A stretch of 64,000 nucleotides of DNA from Nocardia sp. CC227C. GTDB lineage: Bacteria; Actinomycetota; Actinomycetes; Mycobacteriales; Mycobacteriaceae. Shown here one piece after another: positions 37,457-46,594 of this stretch. The stretch covers positions 1-64,000 of the forward strand of contig NZ_JASITE010000025.1 of NCBI RefSeq assembly GCF_030767025.1. Direction: 5' to 3'. The position numbers and the translations under genes are program-made. Below the pieces are notes generated by a model that saw only the letters and a program-made list of their open reading frames with translations, was not told the origin of the DNA and made no database searches. Position 1 is the stretch's first letter. Each line of letters opens with the position of its first letter.

Positions 37457-38569
37457 ATGTCTTTCGATGGTGAAGGGTCGTGTGAGTCACCTGTGGCGAA
37501 CATCGCACTGAATAAGGGCCACCGGAACGTTGCCATGCTCGGCATCGGTGCCTACCGGCCACAGCGACTGGTGAGCAATGCCGAGGTGTGCGAGGTCCTG
37601 GACTCCACGCCGGAGTGGATCTTCGAGCGCACCGGCATCAAGAACCGCCGGTGGATCAGCGGTGACGAGACGCTGCGCACCTTGGCCGCCGCCGCAGGTG
37701 AGCGCGCCATCGTCAACAGCGGCGTCGACCGGTCCAAGATCGGCACGCTGGTGCTGGCCACCTCCAGCTGGCTCACACTGACCCCGCACGGCGCTCCCCA
37801 GGTCGCCTACGACCTGGGGCTGAACGGCATCGCTGCCTTCGACCTGACCTCCGGCTGCGGCGGCTTCGGCTACGCGCTCGGCGTGGCCGCGGATCTGATC
37901 CGCGCGGGCTCCGCCGAGTACGTGCTGGTGATCGGCGCGGAGACGATGACGGTCGGCCTGGACCCGACCGATCGCGGCACCGCCATGATCTTCGGTGACG
38001 GCGCGGGCGCGGTGGTGGTCGGCCCGAGCGAGGAGAACGGCATCTCGCCCACGGTGTGGGGCAGCGACGGCGAGAACGCCTCGGCCATCATGCAGGACGT
38101 CGACTTCCTGGAGTACATGCACAAGGCGCAGGCCATGCAGGGCACCGATCCGGCGGTCGAGCCCGTCGGCCGCATGTCGCTGCGCATGGAGGGTCCCAAG
38201 GTCTTCCGCTGGGCGGCGGTCACGCTGCCGCGGGCGCTGGCCGACGCCATCGCGGTGTCGGGGGTGGACAAGGAGGACATCGAGGTCTTCGTGCCGCACC
38301 AGGCCAATGCCCGCATCAACGAGCTCATGAAGAAGAATCTCGGTCTGGCCGACGACATCCCGATGGCCAACGACATCGAGAACACCGGCAACACCTCCGC
38401 GGCGTCGATTCCGCTGGCCATGGAGGAGATGCTGGTGACCGGCAAGGCCAAGGGCGGCCAGCTGGCGCTGCTGCTCGGCTTCGGCGCGGGGCTGTCCTAC
38501 GCGGGCCAGGTCGTCACGCTGCCCCCGGCCCCGGCCGAGCCCAGCTTCTCCGTCGGCGAATCCGATTGA
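37457..38569 (+). CDS. 3-oxoacyl-ACP synthase III (FabH)-like enzyme
   Basis: The 370-residue thiolase-fold protein has the full KAS III triad: Cys134 (TSGCGGFGY), His281 (VPHQANARI) and Asn312 (NTGNTSAASIP). The N-terminal extension of about 25 residues before the domain suggests the true start could be an internal GTG (37493) or ATG. It could initiate fatty-acid synthesis or act in a specialised lipid pathway. No acyl carrier protein or other fatty-acid gene lies nearby. Confidence 0.88.
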   Translation: MSFDGEGSCESPVANIALNKGHRNVAMLGIGAYRPQRLVSNAEVCEVLDSTPEWIFERTGIKNRRWISGDETLRTLAAAAGERAIVNSGVDRSKIGTLVLATSSWLTLTPHGAPQVAYDLGLNGIAAFDLTSGCGGFGYALGVAADLIRAGSAEYVLVIGAETMTVGLDPTDRGTAMIFGDGAGAVVVGPSEENGISPTVWGSDGENASAIMQDVDFLEYMHKAQAMQGTDPAVEPVGRMSLRMEGPKVFRWAAVTLPRALADAIAVSGVDKEDIEVFVPHQANARINELMKKNLGLADDIPMANDIENTGNTSAASIPLAMEEMLVTGKAKGGQLALLLGFGAGLSYAGQVVTLPPAPAEPSFSVGESD

Positions 38570-39252
38570 TGGGGAGCATATTCCGCACCGGATTTCTGGC
38601 AGCCGCGGCGGTGACGGTGTTCGGTGCCGTCACCGGTCGGGACCGATTGCAGTGGGCGGCCAAGCCGCTGATGATGCCGCTGCTGGCGGCGGAGGTGGCG
38701 CGCGATCCGAAACTCGCCGACACCGACCGGACGCTGCTGCTGGGTTCGCTGGCGGCGGCCACGGTCGGTGACGTACTGCTCATCGACCCCGACGACGATC
38801 GCCGATTGATCGCGGGCGCATCGTCTTTCGCGGTCATGCAGACCGGGTACGCGACACTGTGGCGGCGGCACGGGGCCCGGCCGCGGGCCGCGGTGGCCGC
38901 GCCTCGGGTTGGCGCCTGGCTGGGGGCCGCCGCGCTCATGCGGGCCAAGGCTCCCACTGTGGCGCTGCCGCTCACCGCCTACGGGGCGACCCTCGGCGCC
39001 GCCGCCGTGCTGGCCTCGGACCCGGGGCTCGCGCCGGGCGCGAAGAACATCGCGGGGCTCAATGTCCCGAACACGGATCCGCGCAGTCGGCTGGGGGTGG
39101 GTGCGCTGCTGTTCACGCTGTCGGACGGGCTGATCGTGTTGCGCCGCATCTTCGCTCGCGGCAGCCGGTCACGCCGGGTGACCGAGGGCGTCATCCTGGC
39201 GACCTACGCGGGAGCGCAGTACCTGCTGGCCGATCCGCGGGCACATCGGTAG
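38569..39252 (+). CDS. YhhN/TMEM86-like membrane protein (lysoplasmalogenase family)
   Basis: The 227-residue multi-spanning protein (about seven hydrophobic segments) contains KPLMMPLLA near residue 32 and VGDVLLI near 66, the conserved polar positions of the YhhN family. The start overlaps the previous stop by one base (TGATG), so it is coupled to the FabH-like gene. Eukaryotic members hydrolyse the vinyl-ether bond of lysoplasmalogen, and bacterial activity is little studied. Confidence 0.75.
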   Translation: MGSIFRTGFLAAAAVTVFGAVTGRDRLQWAAKPLMMPLLAAEVARDPKLADTDRTLLLGSLAAATVGDVLLIDPDDDRRLIAGASSFAVMQTGYATLWRRHGARPRAAVAAPRVGAWLGAAALMRAKAPTVALPLTAYGATLGAAAVLASDPGLAPGAKNIAGLNVPNTDPRSRLGVGALLFTLSDGLIVLRRIFARGSRSRRVTEGVILATYAGAQYLLADPRAHR

Positions 39253-40350
39253 TCATCGCGAGCGCAGCATGTCCAGCAGCGCCTGCCCGTCGGCGGACTC
39301 CTCCCACCAGCGGGTGTGGCCGAGAAAGTAGTCGTGGTAGGCGATCTCGGCATTGGCCTGATTGCCGCCCGGGACGACGCCCATGAAGTAGTCGATCTCC
39401 GAGAGTTCGTATTCGCAGTGCACCAGGGGTAGTAGCTCGGGTAGTGCCCGGCGCTCCACATCATCGAGCGGGCGCAGCGATTCGTAGCCGTCGAGCAGGG
39501 CGCGCACCTGGCCGAGGCGCACGTCCACCGGATCGCCGTCGCGCAGCGCCAGCCAGTCCACCGCGCTGCGTTCGATGGCGATCGCCAGGTCGTGGACGCT
39601 GGTGGTGCGGTCGGCCAGTCCGAAGTCGATGACCGAGGACACCTCGCCGTCGTGCCACAGCAGATTGCTGCCGTGCCAATCATTGTGTGTCCACAGCGGT
39701 TCCAGGTCGGCGAGGGTGCGGAACAGGCGTGCGTGGACGGGCATGTGCACGCGTTCCACATCGGTGCGCCAGGGCTGGTCGGACAGGAAGATGCCCAGTG
39801 CGGGCCGGACGGCGGCCTGGCGTTCCAGCGCGCCGATGGGATCGGCGGAGGCGAAGATGGTGAAGCTGGCCTGGAGCGGATGCGGTGGCCGGTGCGGTGC
39901 GTCGTAATCCGCGGCGGCGGTGTGCAAGCGGGCCAGCGCGCGTCCGGCCGCGGCGGCATCGGCGGAGGACAGATACGGCGACCAGGAGAAGACGCCCTGG
40001 TATCGGTCCACGCCCACGCCGCATTCCTGTACTTCGTAGGTGAATTCGCCGATCCGGCGGGTGTCGAGCACGGCTGGAACCGGGATCCCTCGTGCCCGTA
40101 GGTGATCCATGAACCGGTGTTCCTCGTCGAGGGCGGCGGGGGAGCGCAGCGCCAGCGGCAGCCGCTTCACGATGACCGCCCGCCCGTCCGCGGTGCGCGC
40201 CCGCGCGGTGGCCGAGAGCGGTCGCGGACTGTGCCAGTCGACGACCGCCTCGGTGCCGAGCACTTCCGCGATCTCCGCGGAAGTCGGTGGCGGCCAATCG
40301 GGTTCGACCAGTCGATCGACTCCCATGCCGTAGACGCGCTCATCGGTCAT
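39253..40350 (-). CDS. Aminoglycoside-phosphotransferase/choline-kinase-fold protein
   Basis: The 365-residue kinase-like protein has the catalytic loop THNDWHGSNLL (Brenner motif HxDxxxxN) and the metal-binding VIDFGLA, with an N-terminal lobe Lys in VIVKRLPL. The substrate is unknown, as members phosphorylate sugars, antibiotics, choline and others. Its stop abuts the convergent gene's stop (39252/39253). The permease gene lies 4 bp upstream, so the two form an operon and may handle a common metabolite. Confidence 0.8.
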   Translation of the reverse strand: MTDERVYGMGVDRLVEPDWPPPTSAEIAEVLGTEAVVDWHSPRPLSATARARTADGRAVIVKRLPLALRSPAALDEEHRFMDHLRARGIPVPAVLDTRRIGEFTYEVQECGVGVDRYQGVFSWSPYLSSADAAAAGRALARLHTAAADYDAPHRPPHPLQASFTIFASADPIGALERQAAVRPALGIFLSDQPWRTDVERVHMPVHARLFRTLADLEPLWTHNDWHGSNLLWHDGEVSSVIDFGLADRTTSVHDLAIAIERSAVDWLALRDGDPVDVRLGQVRALLDGYESLRPLDDVERRALPELLPLVHCEYELSEIDYFMGVVPGGNQANAEIAYHDYFLGHTRWWEESADGQALLDMLRSR

Positions 40351-40354
40351 CCGC

Positions 40355-41689
40355 TCATGCCCTCCGACGCTGGACGAGTACCACGGCCGCGGTCACCACC
40401 GCGGCCGCCAGGAATGAGAACAGCGAGGCCGAGGACCACCAGCCGGGGTGGATTCCGGTGGCGTCCTGCACGGTTCGCCAGAAGTCTGCCCACCAGCCGA
40501 TGGAACCCGGATTGAACAGCTGGTAGGTCACGAAGCCGATCGCCCACGGCAGCAGCATGAGTGGGCGGGCCGGTGCGTTCTGCGCCAGATTCCAGGAGCG
40601 GCGGCCCCGGCCGAGGAAGAAGTCCACCATCAGCACCGCGCTCAACGGGACGAAGACCGAGCCGATGAGGTACAGGAAATTGGCGTAGCTGCTGAAGTCG
40701 CGCACCGGCAGGGCCAGCAGCGTCACCACCGCGCCGACGGCGGCGGCGAGCAGGCGCCGGTCCACCCGGGGCAGCAGATTCTGCAGGGACATGGCTGTGG
40801 AGTAGACGTTCGCGAAGGATTGATCCGCCTCGCGCAGCACCAATACCGCGAAGAAGGCCCAGCCGGCGGTGACGCCGAGGAAGGTGTCGAACACCTTGGT
40901 GGCGTCGCCGCCGGCCTGCAGGATGGCGATGGTGCCGAGGACGTAGCACCAGATCTGGGCGGCGGAGTAGCCGAGAATCGTGGCCCCGGCCGAGTCGCGC
41001 ACGGTGCGCGAGTGCCGGGCGTAGTCGGCCGCCAGCGGCACGAACGACACCGAGACCGCGAGGGTGGTGTCCACGGCCGGGAAGAATCCGCTCCAACTGG
41101 TCTCGGTGGGGGCCGGGACCTCGCTGCGCAGCAGCGCGACGGTGAAATACACCATGGCGATTCCGACGGCGACGGTCACGTACTTGCGCAGCAGGTGCAC
41201 CACGCGCAGCGGCCAGATGGCCATGACCGTGGACAGCACCCCGGCCGCCACGATGACCAGCGCGTGCGGCACCCGGTCCTGGGTCATGGCGGCCACGCCC
41301 AGCGCGATGACGGTCAGTTCGTAGACGCCCCAGCCGACGCACTGGACCACATTGGCGACGGTCGGCACGAAGGACAGCCGGGTGCCGAACAGTCCGCGCA
41401 GCACCACCATGGCGGGTGCGCCGGTACGGGTGCCCACCGCTCCCGTCCCGGCCACCATGGCGGTGCCGACCAGGGTGCCGAGCAGGGTGGCGAGCAGCGC
41501 GCCGAGCAGCGGCAGCGGCGGATGTCCGGTCGGGTACAGCACATACGCGGCCCCGCTGAATCCGATGAGGCTGACGCCGATATTGCCCCAGAACGCCGCC
41601 TGGTCGGTGAAGCCGAGCGTGCGGGGCGGCTCGGTGTCCAGCAGCAGCGGTGCTTCCCGCGCATCGGGCGAAATTCCGGCAATTGTCAC
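40355..41689 (-). CDS. NCS1-family nucleobase/vitamin permease
   Basis: The product has about 444 residues and 12 predicted transmembrane helices. The N-terminal LGFTDQAAFWGNIGVSL segment is typical of NCS1 cytosine/hydroxymethylpyrimidine transporters, and polar residues in helices 1, 3 and 6 fit a nucleobase pocket. The start is GTG 41689 (TTG 41695 possible). It is co-transcribed with the downstream kinase-like gene, which may phosphorylate the imported compound. Confidence 0.82.
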   Translation of the reverse strand: MTIAGISPDAREAPLLLDTEPPRTLGFTDQAAFWGNIGVSLIGFSGAAYVLYPTGHPPLPLLGALLATLLGTLVGTAMVAGTGAVGTRTGAPAMVVLRGLFGTRLSFVPTVANVVQCVGWGVYELTVIALGVAAMTQDRVPHALVIVAAGVLSTVMAIWPLRVVHLLRKYVTVAVGIAMVYFTVALLRSEVPAPTETSWSGFFPAVDTTLAVSVSFVPLAADYARHSRTVRDSAGATILGYSAAQIWCYVLGTIAILQAGGDATKVFDTFLGVTAGWAFFAVLVLREADQSFANVYSTAMSLQNLLPRVDRRLLAAAVGAVVTLLALPVRDFSSYANFLYLIGSVFVPLSAVLMVDFFLGRGRRSWNLAQNAPARPLMLLPWAIGFVTYQLFNPGSIGWWADFWRTVQDATGIHPGWWSSASLFSFLAAAVVTAAVVLVQRRRA

Positions 41690-41762
41690 CCGCAAAGCCT
41701 AGAACGCGACTCGTCGGTATCCGAGGGACGCGCCTGGTGGCCGCCGCGCCGATGCACGGTCA

Positions 41763-42209
41763 CTACAGGCAGATGATGATGCGGTCGCGGTTCTCCGGGT
41801 CGACGCGAATCGAAATCGTCTCGCCCACCGCGAGTTTCGGCTGGTCGACCGGCTGCATGTCGTAGACGACGGTGCCGTGGTAGGGCGGCGAGCCGGGGAC
41901 GACGAGCTCCAGGTCGAGTTCGGTGAGTTCGGTGTGGTGCGCGGTGCGCCGGAGCGGATGGACGCCTTCGATGGTGGCCCAGCCCTCGTATCCGCTGCGG
42001 AGCAGGCGGCGGTCGGCCCGCGATGGGCGCTGAGCGAGGAGCATGCCGACCCCGAGGAAGCTTCCGAACAGGCCGACCAGCATGAAAATCTGCATCGGCG
42101 CCGTTCCCGGCGGCGCGAGACGCGCGATCCAGGCCAGCCAGATGACGAGGGTCAGCAGGTACAGGGCCACGACGCCCAGAATCGTATGCAGCACCCGCGC
42201 GTGGTTCAT
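41763..42209 (-). CDS. Two-helix membrane protein with small beta domain
   Basis: The 148-residue product has two transmembrane helices (about 8-30 and 41-60) followed by a DUF3592-like beta domain with EGWATIEGVHPL and a C-terminal KLAVGETISIRVDPENRD. ATG 42209 is preferred to 42221. Function is unknown. Confidence 0.65.
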   Translation of the reverse strand: MNHARVLHTILGVVALYLLTLVIWLAWIARLAPPGTAPMQIFMLVGLFGSFLGVGMLLAQRPSRADRRLLRSGYEGWATIEGVHPLRRTAHHTELTELDLELVVPGSPPYHGTVVYDMQPVDQPKLAVGETISIRVDPENRDRIIICL

Positions 42210-42292
42210 AACGACCTCCACCAGCGCTTCGGACTTCCAGGATAGGCGCGGCGGGGTCGCCGTGTGGCCGAGTCGGCGCGGATTCGGCCGGG

Positions 42293-42859
42293 TCAGGACA
42301 GTGAGCGCAGGGCGGTGAGCGCGTCGAGATCGAGCGCGAGGCGATGGCCCGCGAGTTCCAGGGTGACCTGCCCGGAGTACTCACCGACCGGTTCGTACCG
42401 TCCGGCTCGCGAGGCGAAGGCGTGCAGCCGCACCGGCCCCTCCACGTCGAGCAGCCAGTAGTGCTCGATACCGACCGACTCGTATTCGGCGTACTTGAGT
42501 ACCCGATCCACCCGCCGCGACCCCGGCGCGGCGATCTCCACGGCCGCCAGCACATCCGACGGCAGCACCCGCGTGGCGTGCGCGGCACCGGCCGCGCCAC
42601 CCACCACCAGCACATCCGGAATCCGCACCGTGGCCGGAAACCGCTCCTCCACCACCAACTCGATCCGCGCCAGGGCCGCCAGCGGAGCGGGCAGCGCCGG
42701 TTCCAGCTGGGCCGCCAAGCGCCACACCGCCAACTGGTGCCGCGGCGGCTGCGGCGCGACCACGGGCACCCCCTCGACCAGTTCGCAGAACAGGTCACCC
42801 GTGCGCAGCGAAGCCCACTCGTCGATCGTCAATAGGTGATCCGGCCACGCCTCAACCAT
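42293..42859 (-). CDS. Uma2-family (PD-(D/E)XK fold) protein
   Basis: The 188-residue protein shows the Uma2 pattern: LTIDEWASL and FCELVEGVPVV at the start, RIPDVLVVGG in the middle, LAAVEIAAPGSRR and KYAEYESVGIEHYWLLD. The Asp, Glu and Lys positions of a restriction-endonuclease-like fold are retained. Uma2 proteins are frequent in actinobacteria and cyanobacteria and have no firm function. The start at 42859 fits the family N-terminus, with 42892 an alternative. Confidence 0.82.
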   Translation of the reverse strand: MVEAWPDHLLTIDEWASLRTGDLFCELVEGVPVVAPQPPRHQLAVWRLAAQLEPALPAPLAALARIELVVEERFPATVRIPDVLVVGGAAGAAHATRVLPSDVLAAVEIAAPGSRRVDRVLKYAEYESVGIEHYWLLDVEGPVRLHAFASRAGRYEPVGEYSGQVTLELAGHRLALDLDALTALRSLS

Positions 42860-42955
42860 TTTCACCGCTTCCGCGGATCTCGACCGCCGCATGGTTCCAG
42901 TCTTCCACGCCCGGCAACCACCCGGCATCGTTTCCCGCGGCGGCCGCGCCGCCGG

Positions 42956-43609
42956 TCATCCGCGCAGGCGCAGCACCGCCATGACCCGGCGGTGATGGGT
43001 GTCCGAGGGCGGCAGATCCAGTTTCAGGAAGATATTGCCGATGTGCTTCTCCACCGCCCGCTCGGTGACGGTGAGCGCGGCGGCGATGGCGGCATTGGTC
43101 AATCCCTGGGCCATGAGCTCCAGCACCTCGCGCTCGCGCGGGGTGAGGCGGGACAGCGCGTCCTGCTGGCGCGTGGCACCCATCAATTGGCTCACCACTT
43201 CCGGGTCGAGGGCGGTGCCGCCGGCGGCGACCCGCGTCAGGGCGTCGGTGAACTCGCGCACGTCGGCGACGCGATCCTTGAGCAGGTAGCCGACGCCACC
43301 CGCGCCGGAGGCGAGAAGTTCTGTAGCATAACGTGTTTCGATCCACTGCGAGAACACCAGCACCCCGGTTCCGGGATGGCCGCGGCGCAGGGCGAGCGCC
43401 GCGATCAGCCCCTCGTCGGTGAAGGTCGGCGGCATCCGCACGTCCACCACCGCGACGTCGGGGCGGTGGTGCGCCACCACGTCGCTCAGCGTGGTGGCGT
43501 CGCCGACGGCGGCCACCACCTCGTGGCCGCGCTCGGTGAGCAGGCCGGTCAGCCCGTCCCGCAGGATGGCGTTGTCCTCGGCGATGACAATGCGCAGCGG
43601 CGCGCTCAT
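42956..43609 (-). CDS. NarL/LuxR-family response regulator
   Basis: The 217-residue protein has a receiver domain with phospho-acceptor Asp56 (AVVDVRMP) and the acidic pair Glu11-Asp12. The C-terminal LuxR HTH contains LTPREREVLELMAQG. The ATG at 43609 overlaps the kinase gene stop (ATGA), so it is the cognate regulator of that kinase. Targets are unknown, but the two small membrane proteins divergent from the kinase are candidates. Confidence 0.92.
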   Translation of the reverse strand: MSAPLRIVIAEDNAILRDGLTGLLTERGHEVVAAVGDATTLSDVVAHHRPDVAVVDVRMPPTFTDEGLIAALALRRGHPGTGVLVFSQWIETRYATELLASGAGGVGYLLKDRVADVREFTDALTRVAAGGTALDPEVVSQLMGATRQQDALSRLTPREREVLELMAQGLTNAAIAAALTVTERAVEKHIGNIFLKLDLPPSDTHHRRVMAVLRLRG

Positions 43610-45000
43610 CGCGGCACCGTGAGCGGAAGCAGCATGGTGACCACGGTAGGGCCGCCGAGCGGGCTGTCCACGGCGAGCTCGCCGTCCACGGTGCGCGCCC
43701 GCGCCGCCAGACCCGCGAGCCCGCCGCCGACACCGGACTCGCCATTGCCCGCGGCGGGTTGGAGCACCCCACCGACGCCGTTGTCGCGCACCGAGATCGC
43801 GAACCGGTCCGCGCCCTGCGGCAGCGCCGACACCCAGATCTGTGTCGCCCCGGCGTGCTTGACCACATTGGTGAGGAGCTCGGCCACCGAGAAGTACGCG
43901 ATGGCCTCGATGGCGGGATCGGGCCGCACCGGCAGCAGCACCCGCAGCTCCACCGGCAGCGCGCAGCGCGCGACCAGCGTCTCCAGCGCCGGTTCCAGGC
44001 CGAGTTCCAGTGCGGGCGGATGGATTCCGCGCACCAGCTCGCGCAGTTCGGTCAGCGCCTCCTTGGAACCGGACCGGGCCTGGGCGATCAGCTCGGCGGG
44101 GTCGCCCCCGGCGGCCATCCGCTCCTCGGCGCGGGCCAGCGTCATGGCGATGCTCACCAGCCGCGCCTGGGTGCCGTCGTGCAGGTCGCGTTCCAGCCGC
44201 CGCAGCGTCGCCGCGGAATCCTCCACCGCCACCCGGCGGCTGGCCTGTAACTCGGCCAGCTGGCGATCCCGCGCGGTCGGAGTCAGCAGCAGCACGGCCA
44301 GTAACCGGTGCAGCCAGCAGACACCGCGCATCACCCACGGCATGAGCAGGCAGGCGATCACCCCGAGCAGAGCGAAACCGATGACCCGAGGCCAGGTTTC
44401 GACATAGAAGTCACCGAACTGCGCCAGCGAATGGTGCTCCACGCCGTTCTCGTCGACATTGATCGGATGGTCGATCACCCAGAAGATCGGTGAGAGCACC
44501 ACGAAGACCGACATGACGCCGACCATCAGCACCACGTAGCCCACCGCCACCCCCAGCACCGTCTGCGCGAGCAGGAACAGCAGCGCCCGCCAGGAGGTGC
44601 GGTCGGTGAAGGCCCCACGCAGCCAGCCCAGGAAACCGGGGCGGGGCGCGAACGGCGGCGGTTCGGGCAGCCGGGTATCGAGCAGCGTGCCGATGACCGC
44701 GCGGTACACCCGCCCCCACAGCCGCCCGCCGAGCAGCACGGCCGCCAGGATCGGAATGCCGAACAGGAATATGGACAGGTACAGCCCGCCGCCGATGGCG
44801 ATGAACAGATACAGCGTCGCGATGCCGCCGAGCAGCAGCGCGACGAGCAGGTAGGCGAACTCCTTCCAGGTGCGCGCGGTGAACGGGGCGCGCAGGAAGA
44901 CCAGCCACGGGGCCGGGCCGGTGCGGGCGGGCTCGGGCCCGGACGGTTCGGGGTCGGGTGTCGGCAGGACGAGGGTGGGTTCGGCGGGCATCTCCGTCAT
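43606..45000 (-). CDS. DesK/NarX-type membrane sensor histidine kinase
   Basis: The 464-residue kinase has four to five transmembrane helices in a duplicated sensor arrangement (about 45-95 and 130-245). A HisKA_3 domain with His274 (ERDLHDGTQARL) and a HATPase domain (ELLTNVVKHAGA, VRDNGVGG, GLAGLAARA) follow. ATG 45000 is preferred over an upstream start that would overlap the divergent gene. It signals to the overlapping response regulator, with unknown stimulus. Confidence 0.9.
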   Translation of the reverse strand: MTEMPAEPTLVLPTPDPEPSGPEPARTGPAPWLVFLRAPFTARTWKEFAYLLVALLLGGIATLYLFIAIGGGLYLSIFLFGIPILAAVLLGGRLWGRVYRAVIGTLLDTRLPEPPPFAPRPGFLGWLRGAFTDRTSWRALLFLLAQTVLGVAVGYVVLMVGVMSVFVVLSPIFWVIDHPINVDENGVEHHSLAQFGDFYVETWPRVIGFALLGVIACLLMPWVMRGVCWLHRLLAVLLLTPTARDRQLAELQASRRVAVEDSAATLRRLERDLHDGTQARLVSIAMTLARAEERMAAGGDPAELIAQARSGSKEALTELRELVRGIHPPALELGLEPALETLVARCALPVELRVLLPVRPDPAIEAIAYFSVAELLTNVVKHAGATQIWVSALPQGADRFAISVRDNGVGGVLQPAAGNGESGVGGGLAGLAARARTVDGELAVDSPLGGPTVVTMLLPLTVPR

Positions 45001-45091
45001 GGTTTCATCGTGGTCGGCTCGGGTTCGGAACTCGATGGCGCTGACCCGAGGTTCCGTGGTGGTGTCAGCACTACCCCCTACCATCATGCCT

Positions 45092-45391
45092 ATGAGCTAT
45101 CAGCAGCCTCCGCCGCCCGGCCAGTACCCGCAGCGCGATCATCCGCAGGCCGTGGTGATTCTGGTGCTCGGCATTCTGAGCCTCATTCTCTGTCAGCTGC
45201 TCGGGCCGGTCGCCTGGGTGATGGGCCGCAGCGCGTTGCGGGAGATCGACTCCTCCGGCGGCGCGGTCGGCGGGCGCGGCATGGTGCTGGCTGGTTACGT
45301 CTGCGGCATCATCGCATCGGTCCTGATCATCCTCGCCATCGTCGCCTTCGTCCTGTTGCTCGGCCTGGGCACGTTCGCTTCCACCAGCTGA
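45092..45391 (+). CDS. Small DUF4190-like two-helix membrane protein, copy 1
   Basis: The 99-residue protein has a Pro/Gln-rich N-terminus and two transmembrane helices around a loop SALREIDSSGGAVGGRG. It is divergent from the histidine kinase with a short shared promoter region. ATG 45086 is an alternative start. It shares most of its core with the next gene, so the pair is a tandem duplication. Confidence 0.7.
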   Translation: MSYQQPPPPGQYPQRDHPQAVVILVLGILSLILCQLLGPVAWVMGRSALREIDSSGGAVGGRGMVLAGYVCGIIASVLIILAIVAFVLLLGLGTFASTS

Positions 45392-45429
45392 CGCGCGCGG
45401 GAGTGCCGCCGGCGAAATACGATGGCCCG

Positions 45430-45747
45430 GTGAGCTACCCCTCCTACGGTTACCCGGCCTACGGCTACGGTCCGACGCCCGACCATCCGCAGGCGACCAC
45501 CATTCTGGTGCTCGGCATCCTGGGGCTGGTGCTCTGCCAACTGCTCGGGCCGGTGGCCTGGATCATGGGCAGCAAGGCCCGCCGCGAGATCGACGCCTCC
45601 GGCGGCACCTTGGGCGGGCGCAGCAGCGTGACCGCGGGCTATGTCTGCGGCATCGTCGCCACCGGTCTGATGCTGCTGGTCGTGGTGGGCTACATCCTGC
45701 TCTTCGCGATCGGCGTGGTGGTCGCCGGTACGAGCAGCAGCTACTGA
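45430..45747 (+). CDS. Small DUF4190-like two-helix membrane protein, copy 2
   Basis: The 105-residue paralogue has a Tyr/Pro/Gly-rich N-terminus (SYGYPAYGYG) and the same core LVLGILGLVLCQLLGPVAWIMG followed by ARREIDASGGTLGGRSS. The start is GTG 45430, 38 bp after copy 1. Function is unknown. Proximity to a two-component system suggests it could be a target or accessory sensor. Confidence 0.68.
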   Translation: MSYPSYGYPAYGYGPTPDHPQATTILVLGILGLVLCQLLGPVAWIMGSKARREIDASGGTLGGRSSVTAGYVCGIVATGLMLLVVVGYILLFAIGVVVAGTSSSY

Positions 45748-45789
45748 GCTCACGGCTACCGCGCTCACGGCTACCGCGCTCACGGCAGC
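45748..45789 (+). repeat. 15-bp tandem repeat, about 2.7 copies
   Basis: The unit GCTCACGGCTACCGC repeats at 45748, 45763 and (partial) 45778, between a membrane-protein stop and the methyltransferase start. It is short and may be a slippage product. Confidence 0.7.
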
Positions 45790-45812
45790 GTGGCCTCATT
45801 ACGATATTCGGA

Positions 45813-46490
45813 GTGAATCACGCCCCGACCGACGAATCGCTGCCCGGCCCCACCGAATGGGGCGAGCATCCGCACGGCGTCGGACCGTGGCGCGCGGAGT
45901 TCGGGACCGAGCCGCCCGCGGATCCACGCCTGGATCCGGAGCTGCTCGCACACGGTGACCGCCGCAATGTGGTGGACGCGTACCGGTACTGGACCCGCGA
46001 GGCCATCGTGGCCGATATCGACCGGCGGCGGCACCCGTTCCATGTCGCCATCGAGAACTTCGGGCACGACGCCAATATCGGCACGGTGGTGCGCACCGCC
46101 AATGCGTTCGCGGCGGCGGCCGTGCACATCGTGGGGCGCAAGCGGTGGAATCGGCGCGGGGCCATGGTCACCGACCGCTATCAGCACATCGAGCATCACG
46201 CCGATACGGCGGCGCTGCTGGAGTACGCGGCGGCAGCGGGGCTGACGGTGGTGGCCGTCGACAATGTGCCCGGCGCGGTGCCCCTGGAGACGGTGCGACT
46301 GCCGCGCGAATGCCTGCTGCTGTTCGGGCAGGAGGGGCCGGGGGTCACCGCCGACGCCAAGGCGGGGGCGCGGCTCACCGTCTCCATCGCGCAGTTCGGT
46401 TCGACGCGCAGTATCAACGCCGGGGTCGCGGCGGGGATCGCCATGCACGCGTGGGTGCGGCAGCACGCGGATCTGTCGGCCGCCTGGTGA
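45813..46490 (+). CDS. SPOUT (TrmH/SpoU) family RNA 2'-O-methyltransferase
   Basis: The 225-residue protein has the three SpoU motifs: NIGTVVRTANAF (near 89), LLLFGQEGPGV (near 168) and SIAQFGSTRSINAGVAAGI (near 190), which form the knotted SAM site. The start is GTG 45813. It corresponds to Rv0380c near pyrE in mycobacteria, though longer at the N-terminus. It probably methylates a ribose in tRNA or rRNA, target unknown. Confidence 0.88.
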   Translation: MNHAPTDESLPGPTEWGEHPHGVGPWRAEFGTEPPADPRLDPELLAHGDRRNVVDAYRYWTREAIVADIDRRRHPFHVAIENFGHDANIGTVVRTANAFAAAAVHIVGRKRWNRRGAMVTDRYQHIEHHADTAALLEYAAAAGLTVVAVDNVPGAVPLETVRLPRECLLLFGQEGPGVTADAKAGARLTVSIAQFGSTRSINAGVAAGIAMHAWVRQHADLSAAW

Positions 46491-46594
46491 ATCCCGGTCG
46501 ACGGCCGGAGGCGGTCCTGCCAAGATCAGTTCAGACACGGTTGCATAACGAAATCAGCCACATGATCAGGTGCCCGACTGGCACCATATGTCCT

